Origin: Phycisphaerales bacterium UBA6054
Lineage (GTDB): Bacteria; Planctomycetota; Phycisphaerae; Phycisphaerales; UBA1924
Length of the DNA stretch: 18,964 bases
NCBI GenBank assembly: GCA_002429045.1
Contig: DIYM01000054.1
Span: 1 to 18,964 of the forward strand
Reading direction: 5' to 3'
Shown: piece by piece, positions 7,960 to 15,736 of the stretch
Layout of the letters: the number at the start of each line of letters is the position of its first letter
Numbering within the stretch: the first letter of the stretch is position 1
The notes under the pieces: model-generated
Databases searched by the model: none
Told to the model about the DNA's origin: nothing
What the model saw: the letters and a program-made list of their open reading frames with translations, nothing else
Made by a program: the position numbers and the translations under genes

Positions 7960-8616
7960 CTATCCGAGACGTGCCGACCCCAGAGAATCCGAGGACGCCG
8001 CGGCGACCCCGGGCGGGCGACGCCAGGCCGCGGCGAACCGCGTCGCGGCATCATCGCCCGACACCCCGTGCCACCAGCACATCTCGTCCGGGACCCCCAT
8101 GTCTCCGGCCAGATCGAGCACCTGACGCTCGGTCAGATCCACCACGGGCGTGACGATCGAGCAGGGCCGGCCCGTGTCCAACGCGGCCAGCCTCGACACC
8201 AGCTCCGCCCGGTCGACCTCACGCGCGATCTCGTCGACGGGCAGGCTCCCGTCGGGAGCGGCGGAAGCGGGCCTGATCGGGAGCAGGATCGCGTCGCACC
8301 CGTGCTCGGAAGCGATCGGCACCGAAGCGAGCAGCAACTGCGAGAGCCCGGTGCCCGCCGAGCCCTCGGCAGCGGGCTCGATCACCAACTCGGAAGACGC
8401 CACCGAGGCGCCGTACACGGAGGCATGGCGTTCGACCGCGGTGTGGACCAACGGCATGGCGTCGTCCGCCCCCGAACGCCACCATGAAGGCACAAGGACC
8501 GGAGGCCCGACCGCGTCGGGGCTGCGCTCCGACGCCAGAGCCACACACACACCGGCGGGCAGATCGGCGTCGTCGAGGATCAGGAATCGCGATGCCGGCA
8601 GCGTGGGAACGAGCAT
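7960..8616 (-). CDS. QueC-like protein lacking ATP-binding and zinc motifs (probable pseudoenzyme)
   Basis: A 218-residue protein that by eye follows the C-terminal half of QueC (7-cyano-7-deazaguanine synthase). GLSQLLLASVPIASEHGCDA (90-109) parallels the RN-x-FL-helix-GAD segment. DRAELVSRL (135-143) stands where QueC has the PDCRPEF region. TPVVDLTERQVLDLAGDMGV (156-175) followed by CWWHG (180-184) parallels the family's P-L-x-x-L-T-K-x-E-I ... TWSCY ending. The N-terminal SGGxDS pyrophosphatase loop is missing, and the CxxCxxC zinc ligands after TWSCY are absent. It is therefore unlikely to make preQ0. It is an independent unit: 93 nt from proS, with TAGACT 6 nt before its ATG and no Shine-Dalgarno. 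It may be a binding or regulatory relative. Another N-type ATP-pyrophosphatase relative is possible. Function unknown. Confidence 0.6.
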   Translation of the reverse strand: MLVPTLPASRFLILDDADLPAGVCVALASERSPDAVGPPVLVPSWWRSGADDAMPLVHTAVERHASVYGASVASSELVIEPAAEGSAGTGLSQLLLASVPIASEHGCDAILLPIRPASAAPDGSLPVDEIAREVDRAELVSRLAALDTGRPCSIVTPVVDLTERQVLDLAGDMGVPDEMCWWHGVSGDDAATRFAAAWRRPPGVAAASSDSLGSARLG

Positions 8617-8622
8617 GTGTAC

Positions 8623-8628
8623 AGTCTA
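8623..8628 (-). promoter_or_regulatory. Possible -10 element of the QueC-like gene (leaderless)
   Basis: TAGACT on the minus strand, 6 nt before the ATG at 8616. That spacing would place the transcription start at or next to the A of ATG. No -35 match at 17 nt. Confidence 0.35.
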
Positions 8629-8704
8629 TCGGACGCTCACCCGCCCGCTCGTGAACGGGGATCAACAACGCGGTTTCTGTCGCAAGCCGTTGATTCGCAT
8701 CAGC

Positions 8705-9679
8705 CTAGAAGTTGGGTGTCGGCGCCCGGAAGTCGCCCAGCTCGATACCCCGGAAGTACTCGATCGTCCGCTTCAGGCCATCCCGGAGCTCGATCGCGGG
8801 CTCCCAATCGAGCATCTCCCGGGCCCGGGCGATGTCGGGCTGCCGCTGGGTCGGGTCGTCCTCGGGCAGCGGCTCGAAGACCAGCTTGCTGCCCGAACCG
8901 GTGAACTCGACCACCAGCTCGGCCAGCTGGCGGATGGTGAACTCGCCAGGGTTGCCGATGTTGATCGGCTGGTGGACGCCCTCGCCCTCCGTCTCCATCA
9001 GGCGGATGAACCCGTCCACCAGATCGTCGCGGTAGCAGAACGAGCGGGTCTGGGAGCCGTCCCCGAAGATCGTGATGTCGTCCCCGTTCAGCGCCTGACG
9101 GATGAAGTTTGACACCACGCGCCCGTCGAACGGGTGCATCCGGGGTCCGTAGGTGTTGAAGATGCGCACGATCCGGATGTCGAGCCCGTGCTTGCGGTGG
9201 TAGTCCATAAAGAGCGTCTCGGCCGCGCGCTTGCCCTCGTCGTAGCAGGCTCGCGGACCGATGGGGTTGACGTTGCCCCGGTACGACTCGGGCTGCGGGT
9301 GGACCTCGGGATCGCCGTACACCTCGCTCGTCGACGCCTGGAGGATCCTGGCGTTGCATCGCTTGGCCATGCCGAGCATGTTGATCGCGCCCATCACCGA
9401 GGTCTTCATGGTCTTGATCGGGTTGTACTGGTAGTGCCCGGGCGCGGCGGGGCACGCCAGGTTGTAGATCTCGTCCACCTCGAGCCAGAGCGGATGGGTG
9501 ATGTCGTGCCTGAGCAGCTCGAAGTTGTGATGATCGAGCAGATGCTGCACGTTGGTCTTCTGGCTGGTGAAGAAGTTGTCGACGCAGATCACGTCGTGAC
9601 CCTTCTCGATCAACCTCTCGCAAAGATGCGAACCGAGGAACCCGGCGCCGCCGGTCACAACAACACGCTTGATGGTCAC
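8705..9679 (-). CDS. UDP-glucuronate decarboxylase (UDP-xylose synthase), SDR family
   Basis: Extended short-chain dehydrogenase/reductase that converts UDP-glucuronate to UDP-xylose in the cytoplasm with bound NAD. It has 324 residues, the usual size of soluble bacterial forms. The Rossmann motif TGGAGFLGS is at 9-17 and the conserved D-N-F-F-T-S at 34-39. ACPAAPGHYQYNP (75-87), strongly characteristic of this subfamily, is also present. The catalytic set is S/T in QASTSEVYGDP (114-124) plus Y146 and K150 in YDEGK. RIFNTYGPRMHP and DGSQTRSFCY complete the pattern. The GTG at 9679 overlaps the hldD TGA as GTGA and has AAGGAG 7 nt upstream (9687-9692), so the start is well supported. Coupling to hldD points to envelope polysaccharide or glycan synthesis. 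Residue pattern separates it from dTDP-glucose dehydratases. Confidence 0.94.
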   Translation of the reverse strand: MTIKRVVVTGGAGFLGSHLCERLIEKGHDVICVDNFFTSQKTNVQHLLDHHNFELLRHDITHPLWLEVDEIYNLACPAAPGHYQYNPIKTMKTSVMGAINMLGMAKRCNARILQASTSEVYGDPEVHPQPESYRGNVNPIGPRACYDEGKRAAETLFMDYHRKHGLDIRIVRIFNTYGPRMHPFDGRVVSNFIRQALNGDDITIFGDGSQTRSFCYRDDLVDGFIRLMETEGEGVHQPINIGNPGEFTIRQLAELVVEFTGSGSKLVFEPLPEDDPTQRQPDIARAREMLDWEPAIELRDGLKRTIEYFRGIELGDFRAPTPNF

Positions 9680-10743
9680 GAAGAAGCTCCTTGGCCGGTC
9701 TCGATCTTGATCGGCATCCCCGCCTCACGCCTGGCCGAAGCGATGTGGCGGGCGTACCGCATCATCGCGTCCATGGGCGACCAACTCGGGCGGTGATTCA
9801 GGCCCTCGGCGGCCGCCGACATGTCGGCGCAGGTGTAGTGCTGGTAGGTCGATCGCATGGCGTCGGGCATATCGAAATACTCCGGCTCGGCCGATGCCCC
9901 CAACGCCTCGTTGATCGCCTCGACGATCTGGTTGAACGATGTCGTCCGCCCCGAGCCGCAGTTGTACACGCCGGGCGTGACGCCCGGGCGGCTGCCGGCG
10001 ATCGTGCACGCGACAACATCATCGACGAAGACCTGGTCACGCTCGTGCTCACCGCTGCGGAACAGGCGCGGTCGCCCGCCGTCGAGAATCTGATTGGTCA
10101 GGTGCCAGACCATCGAGGCCATCTTGCCCTTCCGCCCTTCGCCCGGCCCGAACACGTTGAAGTAACGCAGCCCCACGACATGGGGCCTGGCCTCACCCTC
10201 CGCGTCGCAACGCGCGAACCATCGCTCCAGTTCGACGTCCATCAACCACTTGCTGAACCCGTAGATGTTCTGCGGCGACCCGGCGGCCGATTCCGGGAAC
10301 GGCGTGCGCGTCTCCGACTGCGGAGGCGTGCCGTACGTCGCGGCACTCGACGCGTACACAAGCGGCACCCCCGCCGAAGCGCACGCTTCGAGGATGTCGC
10401 CGAACGGCTCGGTGTTCCCGGACAGCATCTTGACCTCGTCGAACTCGAGCGTGTCCGTGATCGCCGCGAGATGGAACACCGCGCGGGGCTGCAGCCCCTC
10501 GATCGCCGGCTGCCAGTTCAGGTCCCCCACGCCGTCGGCCAGCAGCGTGCCGCGGAACGGCCCGACGCCGGCGCGATCCATCGCCCCGACCAGGTTCGCG
10601 TGGGTCCCCGATCGGAAATCATCGACCACGTACACATGAGCGTGGGGCTCACGCCGGTACAACTCGGCGACCAGATTGGAACCGACGAAGCCGGCCCCGC
10701 CCGTGACGATGTAGACCGGCGGCGATGATGGATCAGGAGCCAT
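9676..10743 (-). CDS. hldD: ADP-L-glycero-D-manno-heptose 6-epimerase-like protein
   Basis: Extended SDR enzyme that inverts C6 of ADP-heptose, the last step before heptose enters the lipopolysaccharide inner core. It has 355 residues; the E. coli enzyme has 310. TGGAGFVGSNL (14-24) binds NADP. FHLAAITDT (90-98) and ASSAATYG (131-138) follow, with catalytic Y161 and K165 in YGFSK. LRYFNVFGPGEGRKGKMASM (192-211) is the signature of this subfamily, and the C-terminal D-M-P ... Y-Q-x-Y-T-x-A-D segment also fits. The ATG at 10743 has no Shine-Dalgarno but TATCAT ends 5 nt upstream. The first residues (MAPDPSSPP) are a short extension before the Rossmann strand. The stop overlaps the next gene. 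Other heptose or hexose epimerases remain possible, but the signature argues for HldD. Confidence 0.88.
   Translation of the reverse strand: MAPDPSSPPVYIVTGGAGFVGSNLVAELYRREPHAHVYVVDDFRSGTHANLVGAMDRAGVGPFRGTLLADGVGDLNWQPAIEGLQPRAVFHLAAITDTLEFDEVKMLSGNTEPFGDILEACASAGVPLVYASSAATYGTPPQSETRTPFPESAAGSPQNIYGFSKWLMDVELERWFARCDAEGEARPHVVGLRYFNVFGPGEGRKGKMASMVWHLTNQILDGGRPRLFRSGEHERDQVFVDDVVACTIAGSRPGVTPGVYNCGSGRTTSFNQIVEAINEALGASAEPEYFDMPDAMRSTYQHYTCADMSAAAEGLNHRPSWSPMDAMMRYARHIASARREAGMPIKIETGQGASS
9687..9692 (-). promoter_or_regulatory. Shine-Dalgarno of the UDP-glucuronate decarboxylase gene
   Basis: AAGGAG on the minus strand, inside the 3' end of hldD and 7 nt before the GTG at 9679. It supports the GTG start and coupling to hldD. 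Confidence 0.7.
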
Positions 10744-10748
10744 ACGCG

Positions 10749-10754
10749 ATGATA
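10749..10754 (-). promoter_or_regulatory. Possible -10 element of hldD (leaderless)
   Basis: TATCAT on the minus strand (five of six matches to TATAAT), 5 nt before the hldD ATG. It lies in the 38-nt gap after the LysM gene, beside a GC-rich imperfect hairpin. Confidence 0.4.
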
Positions 10755-10781
10755 CGGGGCCCGGTCACCCCGGGGACTGCT

Positions 10782-11486
10782 CTACTCGTCCGTGTTCAGC
10801 GGCGGGAGCAGCAGCACCTGCCCCACCCGGAGCGTGTCCGGGCTGCGGAGTTGGTCACGGTTCGCATCGAAGATCGCCTCGGCGTGCCGGCTGGACCCGT
10901 AGTATGCCAGCGAGATCCGCGAGAGCGAATCGCCCGGTCGAACGGTGTACTCGACCCACGGATCAGGCTGCGGCTCAAGCGCTCCCGGATCGATCGGCTG
11001 GCCGTCCTCCCGGGAGACCAGCACGCCCTGGATGTTGGACGGATCCAGCGGCAGGCGGATCACGTCGCCCGGCTCGATCCGGTTCGGATCGCGGAGCGGA
11101 TTCGAGCGGGCGATCGCCATCCACAGCCCGACGTCTCCCAACTCGTCCCGCGCGATGGACTTGAACGTGTCCCCGTCCTGAATCACGTACTCGCGGAACG
11201 CCGGCGGGCGGACCGCCAGCCCGTCGCCAAGATCAGGCCCCGGCTCCGGGTCTGGCGCCGGGTCTGGTCCGGGGTCGAGCGCCGGGCCGGGGGGGTCTAG
11301 AGCAGGCCCGGGGCCTGGGCGACCCTCGCCGGCGAACTCGATCGCGGGCTCACCCGGATCGAAGCTCACGTCCGCCCCCGACGCCGGGCGCCCCGGCTCG
11401 TAGAGCCAATACGTCCCGATCCAGAGCAATACCAGAAGGCACAGCCCCACGAAGATCCGGGATGACCGCTCGTCCATGACGCCCAT
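10782..11486 (-). CDS. Membrane-anchored protein with two LysM domains
   Basis: A 234-residue protein with a short cytoplasmic N-terminus, one transmembrane helix (about 11-29, IFVGLCLLVLLWIGTYWLY) and a Pro/Asp/Gly-rich linker (about 56-86). Two LysM domains follow. The first (about 99-147) carries YVIQDGDTFKSIA and ends in GDVIRLP; the second (about 179-229) carries YTVRPGDSLSRIS and ends in VGQVLLLP. LysM domains bind GlcNAc-containing glycans, so it probably attaches to peptidoglycan or another wall glycan outside the inner membrane. No catalytic domain is present. The first ATG was chosen because TATGAT ends 5 nt upstream; a second ATG three codons later lacks any better signal. It lies 65 nt downstream of secDF and 38 nt upstream of hldD. 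The linker could simply be a periplasmic spacer. Specific role unknown. Confidence 0.88.
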   Translation of the reverse strand: MGVMDERSSRIFVGLCLLVLLWIGTYWLYEPGRPASGADVSFDPGEPAIEFAGEGRPGPGPALDPPGPALDPGPDPAPDPEPGPDLGDGLAVRPPAFREYVIQDGDTFKSIARDELGDVGLWMAIARSNPLRDPNRIEPGDVIRLPLDPSNIQGVLVSREDGQPIDPGALEPQPDPWVEYTVRPGDSLSRISLAYYGSSRHAEAIFDANRDQLRSPDTLRVGQVLLLPPLNTDE

Positions 11487-11491
11487 GCCGG

Positions 11492-11497
11492 ATCATA
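11492..11497 (-). promoter_or_regulatory. Possible -10 element of the LysM gene (leaderless)
   Basis: TATGAT on the minus strand (five of six matches to TATAAT), 5 nt before the ATG at 11486. It lies in the 65-nt gap after secDF; no Shine-Dalgarno exists between it and the start. Confidence 0.42.
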
Positions 11498-11528
11498 TCG
11501 ACCGGATCGGACCCCGTCGTTCGCCCCG

Positions 11529-11547
11529 AAACCCGGGAACCCCCGGG
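11529..11547 (-). terminator. Weak candidate terminator after secDF
   Basis: On the minus strand CCCGGG and CCCGGG are separated by 4 nt and followed by only three T residues. It sits within 25 nt of the secDF stop and just before the LysM promoter candidate. The short T-run makes it doubtful. Confidence 0.3.
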
Positions 11548-11551
11548 CGGA

Positions 11552-14500
11552 TCAGGAGCCCGCCGGAGCCGGGTTCGCCGTCGCGACGGGTGTCCTGTCC
11601 TTCCTGCGCGACCAGACCAGGGGGGAAGCGACCGCGATCGACGAGTACGTCCCGAACAGCACGCCCACCAGAAGCGTGAAGCTGAACGCACGCACGCCGG
11701 CGCCGCCCTCGATGTACAGGATCAGCACCGCCAGCAGCGTCGTGCCAGACGTGATGACCGTGCGGCTGATCGTCTGGTTGATCGACAGGTTCACTACGTC
11801 CCGGGTCACGTACGACAGCTTGCCGCGGTTCTCGCGGATGCGGTCCATGATGATGATCGTGTCGTTGAGCGAGTACCCGATGATCGTCAGCAACGCGGCG
11901 ACCAGGTTCAGGTCGATCTTGAACGGCTCGATCAAGAGGGCCCGCGCCACGTTCTCGGCGATGTGGAAGTCGTAGATGATCTCCGCCAGCGCGATCAGGC
12001 CCAGCGCGACGAAGACGTCGTGCGTCAGCGTCGCGATCGCGGCCAGCGAATATCGCACCGAGCCGAACCGCACCCAGATGTAGATCAGGATCAGCATCAG
12101 GGAGAGCAGCACCGCCACGACCGCCTTCTGGCGGAAACTCGCGGCGATCGCCGGGGAGAAGTTCTGAACGCTGATCGCGTCGGTCGTGGTCGTCAGAGCC
12201 GCCCGGACCAGGTCCCACTCACGCTGGGCGATCTCCGCCTGCCACGCCTCGGTGTTGTCGAGGTACCCGAGACCCGGGTCGGTGACAACGATCACGCCCG
12301 AACGCATGGCGCTGTCGGACCCATCCGTCACGATGATCTCGGACTGACGCCCGAGCACATCCACGAAGTCCTCTTTCGATCGCATCAGGTTCATGCGGTC
12401 GCGGATCTGCTCGACCGACGTCGGGGGGTCGAGGTTGTCGATGACGATCGCGACACCGCCCTGGTAATCGGTCACGTCGTTGCGGATCTCCGGGCGCTGG
12501 ATAACCTCCCCCAGCGTCCGGTTGAGGATCGGGAACACGACCGAGGACACCGTCGCATCGGGCTGGCCCGAGTTGCGGAACGCCAGCGGCGGCGGCGCGT
12601 CGAGCTTGTCCTGGAACGCCGCGGTGATCACCCGGGCGATCTCCGGGCGGTCGTCGGCGAGCGTCTTGATCACGAACGTGTCCGACTCGAGCCCGCCTTC
12701 CAGCGGATCCACCGCGATCACCTCGGCCGACCGGAGCGCCAGGATCGATGACCCGTCGGGCTCGGCCTCCCCGATCGCCTGCACGGCGCTCTGGACCTCC
12801 GAGCGGTCCATCGTGATCGGCTGGCCGTTCTCCCCCTGCTTGAACGACATCGTGACCTGCGTGCCCCCGAGGAACTCGGTGTCGAGCATCTTCTCGCCGC
12901 GTGACGCGACCATGACGACCCCGAGGCCCACGAACGTCGCCGAGATCACGATGAACAGCGGGCGGAGCTTCATCCAGTCGATCTTGGGTTCGAGCGCCCG
13001 CTCCAGCAGCGGCACCAAGGTCGGCAGCATCTTGAGGTTGCGGACCTTCACCTTGTCGACCAGCAGCACGATGATGATGCGGCTGAACAGCAACGCGGAG
13101 ACCATCGTGCACGCCACGCCGATGCCCAGCGTGATCGCGAAACCCTTGATCTCCTGCGTGCCGACGTTGGCGAGCACGAAGCACACGATCAGGTTGGTCA
13201 CGTTGCCGTCGACGATCGAGCTGAGCGCCTTCTCGTACCCCAGGCGGACCGATGTGCGGAGATCGAGGCCCTTGCGCATCTCTTCGCGGATCCGCTCGAA
13301 GATCAGCACGTTGGCGTCCACCGCCATACCGAACGTCAGGATGATGCCCGCGATGCCCGGCAGCGTCAGGGCGGCCCTGGAGAGAGCGAGAGCACCGATG
13401 ATCAGCACCCCGTTGGCCAGCAGGCACGTCACCGCGACCAGACCGAACCCGAAGTAATAGATCACCATGAACACGCCGACCAACGCGAGGGCGACGACGC
13501 CCGCCAGCAGCCCCTTGTCCAGGTTGTCCTGCCCGAGTTCGGGGGCGATCGTGGTCTCCGAGATCGGCTCGGCGCCGAGCTTGGCCTGCAGCGAGCCCGC
13601 GGTCATGACCCGGACAACGTAGTCGATCTCTTCGGGCGTGAACTCGCCCTGGATGATGCCGTTGTTGCTGATGCGGCTCATCAGGTTGGGCGCGGTGTAC
13701 ACCTCGTCGTCGAGCAGGACACCCATGTTGTTCTGCTCGTTCGCGCCCGTCAGGTCACCGAGCAGGCGGGCCCCCACCGGGCCCATCTGGAAACCGATCG
13801 CAGGACGCCCCAGGTCGTCGGCGGTCTGGTACGAGCGGGCGATCTTCCATCGCCCGTCGTCGTTGGTCATCCGCATCCCGCGGGAATCGAAGCAGAGCAT
13901 CCACAGATCGCCGCCGAACGCCTCGACGACGTACCCGCGGCTGTAGAAGAACCCGGCCGGGTCCTCGTTGATCGCGTCGTACTCCGCCTTGTTGCGGTAC
14001 CAGCCGTCCAGCTTGTTGATCCGGTACCACCGCGCGTCGCTGGCGCGCGACTGACGCGGGCCCTTCTCGCGCAGGCTCTCGCGGAGTTCCTGCTCCTGCG
14101 GGTGGGTCACCGCGGCGTCCGCCGACCCCTCCGCGTCCACCGTGATGCGGAAGCTCAACTCGCCCGACGCCTGGACCAATCGCTTGAGGTCCGAGGTGTC
14201 GTCGAGCGCGCCGCGGTTCTCGGAGTACGTTTGGTAGACGGCTTCAACCCGCTCGATCTGCTCGACCAGTTCGGGATGACGCTCCTTGATCTGACGCAGC
14301 GCCCGCCCGCGGGCGCTCTCGATCGTCACGATCTCCCCGGTCACCTCGTCCTTGATCTGACGCTCGTCGTCGGGCAGTTCCAGCGCCCGACGCACGTCTT
14401 CCGGGCGGATCCCGGCGGCCAGCACACGATCGCGGGCGGTCTCGTACTCGATCTCAGCCCGCGCCGCTTCCTCGACCTTCGGTTCGAGCACCGAATCGGG

Positions 14501-15025
14501 CGCACCGCTTGTTTCCAGAAGCTTGATCTGCGCCCGCAGCAACTGCGCCAGGTCGTACCACTCCGCCGCGTCGATCAACTCCCGGCGCAGCGATTCGTTG
14601 TTCCCCCCGATCCGATCGATCTCGCCCGCCCGCTCCTCGGGGGGCATCCGCATGAGCCGCTCGAACTGCTGGGGGGTGACCGAGGCGACCTCGAGCTTGG
14701 CGAGTTCCGTCTCGAACGCCTCCCGGAGCGCCTTGACGCTCTCCCCGGGCAGCGGCATGGTGATCTCGATCCGGTCCTGGCCCTGGCGGACGATCGAGAT
14801 CTCGAACAGCCCGTTCGGATCGATACGACGCTTGAGCACGTCGATGACCTTCGGGATCACCTCGTCGGGGCTCTCGGTCCGCTCGACCTGGACCTGATAG
14901 ATCAGCGACGAGCCGCCGCGGAGGTCCTTGCCGAGTTGGACGTTCTCGCTCGGGGGTGTCATCGCGAAGAGCGCGACCACGACGAGCGTGAGCGAGATGA
15001 AGATGTTGCGTGTCAGGTTCCGCAT
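11552..15025 (-). CDS. secDF: Fused protein-export membrane protein SecDF, unusually large
   Basis: Accessory subunit of the Sec translocon that uses the proton motive force to pull proteins across the inner membrane. SecD and SecF are one 1157-residue chain. The SecD half has TM1 (about 8-22), the conserved LGKDLRGGSSLIY (31-43), a long periplasmic P1 domain (about 24-505) and TM2-6 (about 506-655). These include FGMAVDANVLIFERIREE (565-582) with D570. The SecF half has TM7 (about 689-706), TEFLGGTQVTMSF (716-728), a long P4 domain and TM8-12. It carries YSLNDTIIIMDRIREN (1051-1066) with D1055, and R1088; these acidic and basic residues match the proton-relay positions of Thermus SecDF. Thermus SecDF has about 735 residues, so both periplasmic domains are enlarged here. 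The ATG has only a weak GAGG upstream. It follows tgt and yajC in the classic order. Confidence 0.96.
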   Translation of the reverse strand: MRNLTRNIFISLTLVVVALFAMTPPSENVQLGKDLRGGSSLIYQVQVERTESPDEVIPKVIDVLKRRIDPNGLFEISIVRQGQDRIEITMPLPGESVKALREAFETELAKLEVASVTPQQFERLMRMPPEERAGEIDRIGGNNESLRRELIDAAEWYDLAQLLRAQIKLLETSGAPDSVLEPKVEEAARAEIEYETARDRVLAAGIRPEDVRRALELPDDERQIKDEVTGEIVTIESARGRALRQIKERHPELVEQIERVEAVYQTYSENRGALDDTSDLKRLVQASGELSFRITVDAEGSADAAVTHPQEQELRESLREKGPRQSRASDARWYRINKLDGWYRNKAEYDAINEDPAGFFYSRGYVVEAFGGDLWMLCFDSRGMRMTNDDGRWKIARSYQTADDLGRPAIGFQMGPVGARLLGDLTGANEQNNMGVLLDDEVYTAPNLMSRISNNGIIQGEFTPEEIDYVVRVMTAGSLQAKLGAEPISETTIAPELGQDNLDKGLLAGVVALALVGVFMVIYYFGFGLVAVTCLLANGVLIIGALALSRAALTLPGIAGIILTFGMAVDANVLIFERIREEMRKGLDLRTSVRLGYEKALSSIVDGNVTNLIVCFVLANVGTQEIKGFAITLGIGVACTMVSALLFSRIIIVLLVDKVKVRNLKMLPTLVPLLERALEPKIDWMKLRPLFIVISATFVGLGVVMVASRGEKMLDTEFLGGTQVTMSFKQGENGQPITMDRSEVQSAVQAIGEAEPDGSSILALRSAEVIAVDPLEGGLESDTFVIKTLADDRPEIARVITAAFQDKLDAPPPLAFRNSGQPDATVSSVVFPILNRTLGEVIQRPEIRNDVTDYQGGVAIVIDNLDPPTSVEQIRDRMNLMRSKEDFVDVLGRQSEIIVTDGSDSAMRSGVIVVTDPGLGYLDNTEAWQAEIAQREWDLVRAALTTTTDAISVQNFSPAIAASFRQKAVVAVLLSLMLILIYIWVRFGSVRYSLAAIATLTHDVFVALGLIALAEIIYDFHIAENVARALLIEPFKIDLNLVAALLTIIGYSLNDTIIIMDRIRENRGKLSYVTRDVVNLSINQTISRTVITSGTTLLAVLILYIEGGAGVRAFSFTLLVGVLFGTYSSIAVASPLVWSRRKDRTPVATANPAPAGS

Positions 15026-15134
15026 GGCGGGCGAGCCTCGGGTTCGGGTCTATCGCGGGCCTGCCGTCCTGGCCTGGCCCGGGTTGATCTCTGCACGTTC
15101 AGGTCATCGGCGGGCGCGGGACCCCCGCCGCGTA

Positions 15135-15614
15135 TCAGGCGCTGGCGGTCTCGCCCTGCGCTTCCGTGGCGTGGTCGGACACATCGCCGCCCTTGTTCGC
15201 CGACCGGATCACGGTCGAGACCGCCGTCTTGGCGATCCAGGCCCGGCTGTTGGTGCCGCGATCGGTCTCCAGCAGGTACTCGTCGCCCTTGATCTCGATG
15301 ATGTTGCCGATCATCCCCCCCACGGTCTGCACGCGGTCACGCTTGCCGATCGACGCGAGCATCTCGGCGCGGCGTTTCTTCTCTTTCCGCCCGCTCATCA
15401 TCGTCGAGATGATCAAGAACACCATGAACACCGCCAGGATGGGCATGAACCAGCCCAGCCCCCCGGGCGGCGGGGCCTGGGTGCCCGCGGCGCCGCCGGC
15501 CCCGGAAGGGGACGCGCCGCCAGCCCCGCCCGACGGCGCGCCGAGCACCCCCGAGCCCTCCTGCACGAGAACGGTCGACCACATCATCACCTGGGAGGCG
15601 GGTATTTCGATCAT
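15135..15614 (-). CDS. yajC: Preprotein translocase subunit YajC
   Basis: Small single-span membrane protein that associates with SecDF in the Sec holotranslocon. It has 159 residues; the usual length is about 85-120. A Gly/Ala/Pro-rich segment (about 20-52) precedes the transmembrane helix (about 53-73, WFMPILAVFMVFLIIS). The family's basic turn and SH3-like core follow: GRKEKKRRAEMLASIGKRDR (75-94), VQTVGGMIGNI (95-105) and EYLLETD (112-118). The C-terminal tail is polar. The ATG at 15614 has GGAG 11 nt upstream; an ATGATG at codons 10-11 is an alternative that would remove the unusual first residues. It sits between tgt and secDF, its textbook position, with gaps of 122 and 109 nt that hold no other gene. 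Confidence 0.93.
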   Translation of the reverse strand: MIEIPASQVMMWSTVLVQEGSGVLGAPSGGAGGASPSGAGGAAGTQAPPPGGLGWFMPILAVFMVFLIISTMMSGRKEKKRRAEMLASIGKRDRVQTVGGMIGNIIEIKGDEYLLETDRGTNSRAWIAKTAVSTVIRSANKGGDVSDHATEAQGETASA

Positions 15615-15654
15615 CGGCGCATCGTCTCCGGGCCCCGTGGCTTACGGGGTCGGG

Positions 15655-15660
15655 ATCATA
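15655..15660 (-). promoter_or_regulatory. Possible -10 element upstream of yajC
   Basis: TATGAT on the minus strand, 40 nt before the yajC ATG, would give a leader of about 35 nt containing the GGAG ribosome site. A small CCCCGT/ACGGGG hairpin lies within that leader (15633-15649). No clear -35 element was found. Confidence 0.3.
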
Positions 15661-15736
15661 GGACACCCGAACCGCTGCCATCCCTCGATTCTTGGGACCC
15701 GCCCGCACCGCCGTTCACCAAACACCCCCCGACCCG

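Noticed and set aside
8617..8704. Possible small RNA or small gene in the gap between the UDP-glucuronate decarboxylase and QueC-like genes
   Set aside because: Only 88 nt, with no strong hairpin, no T-run and no credible reading frame. The only thing visible is the -10-like TAGACT.
11220..11320. Repetitive GGGTC/CCGGG-rich stretch in the LysM gene
   Set aside because: It is the DNA reflection of the Pro/Asp/Gly linker, irregular in unit length, and not a separate repeat element.
15633..15649. CCCCGT/ACGGGG hairpin upstream of yajC
   Set aside because: The stem is short and followed by no T-run, and similar GC stems are frequent in this sequence. Not called as a terminator or riboswitch.
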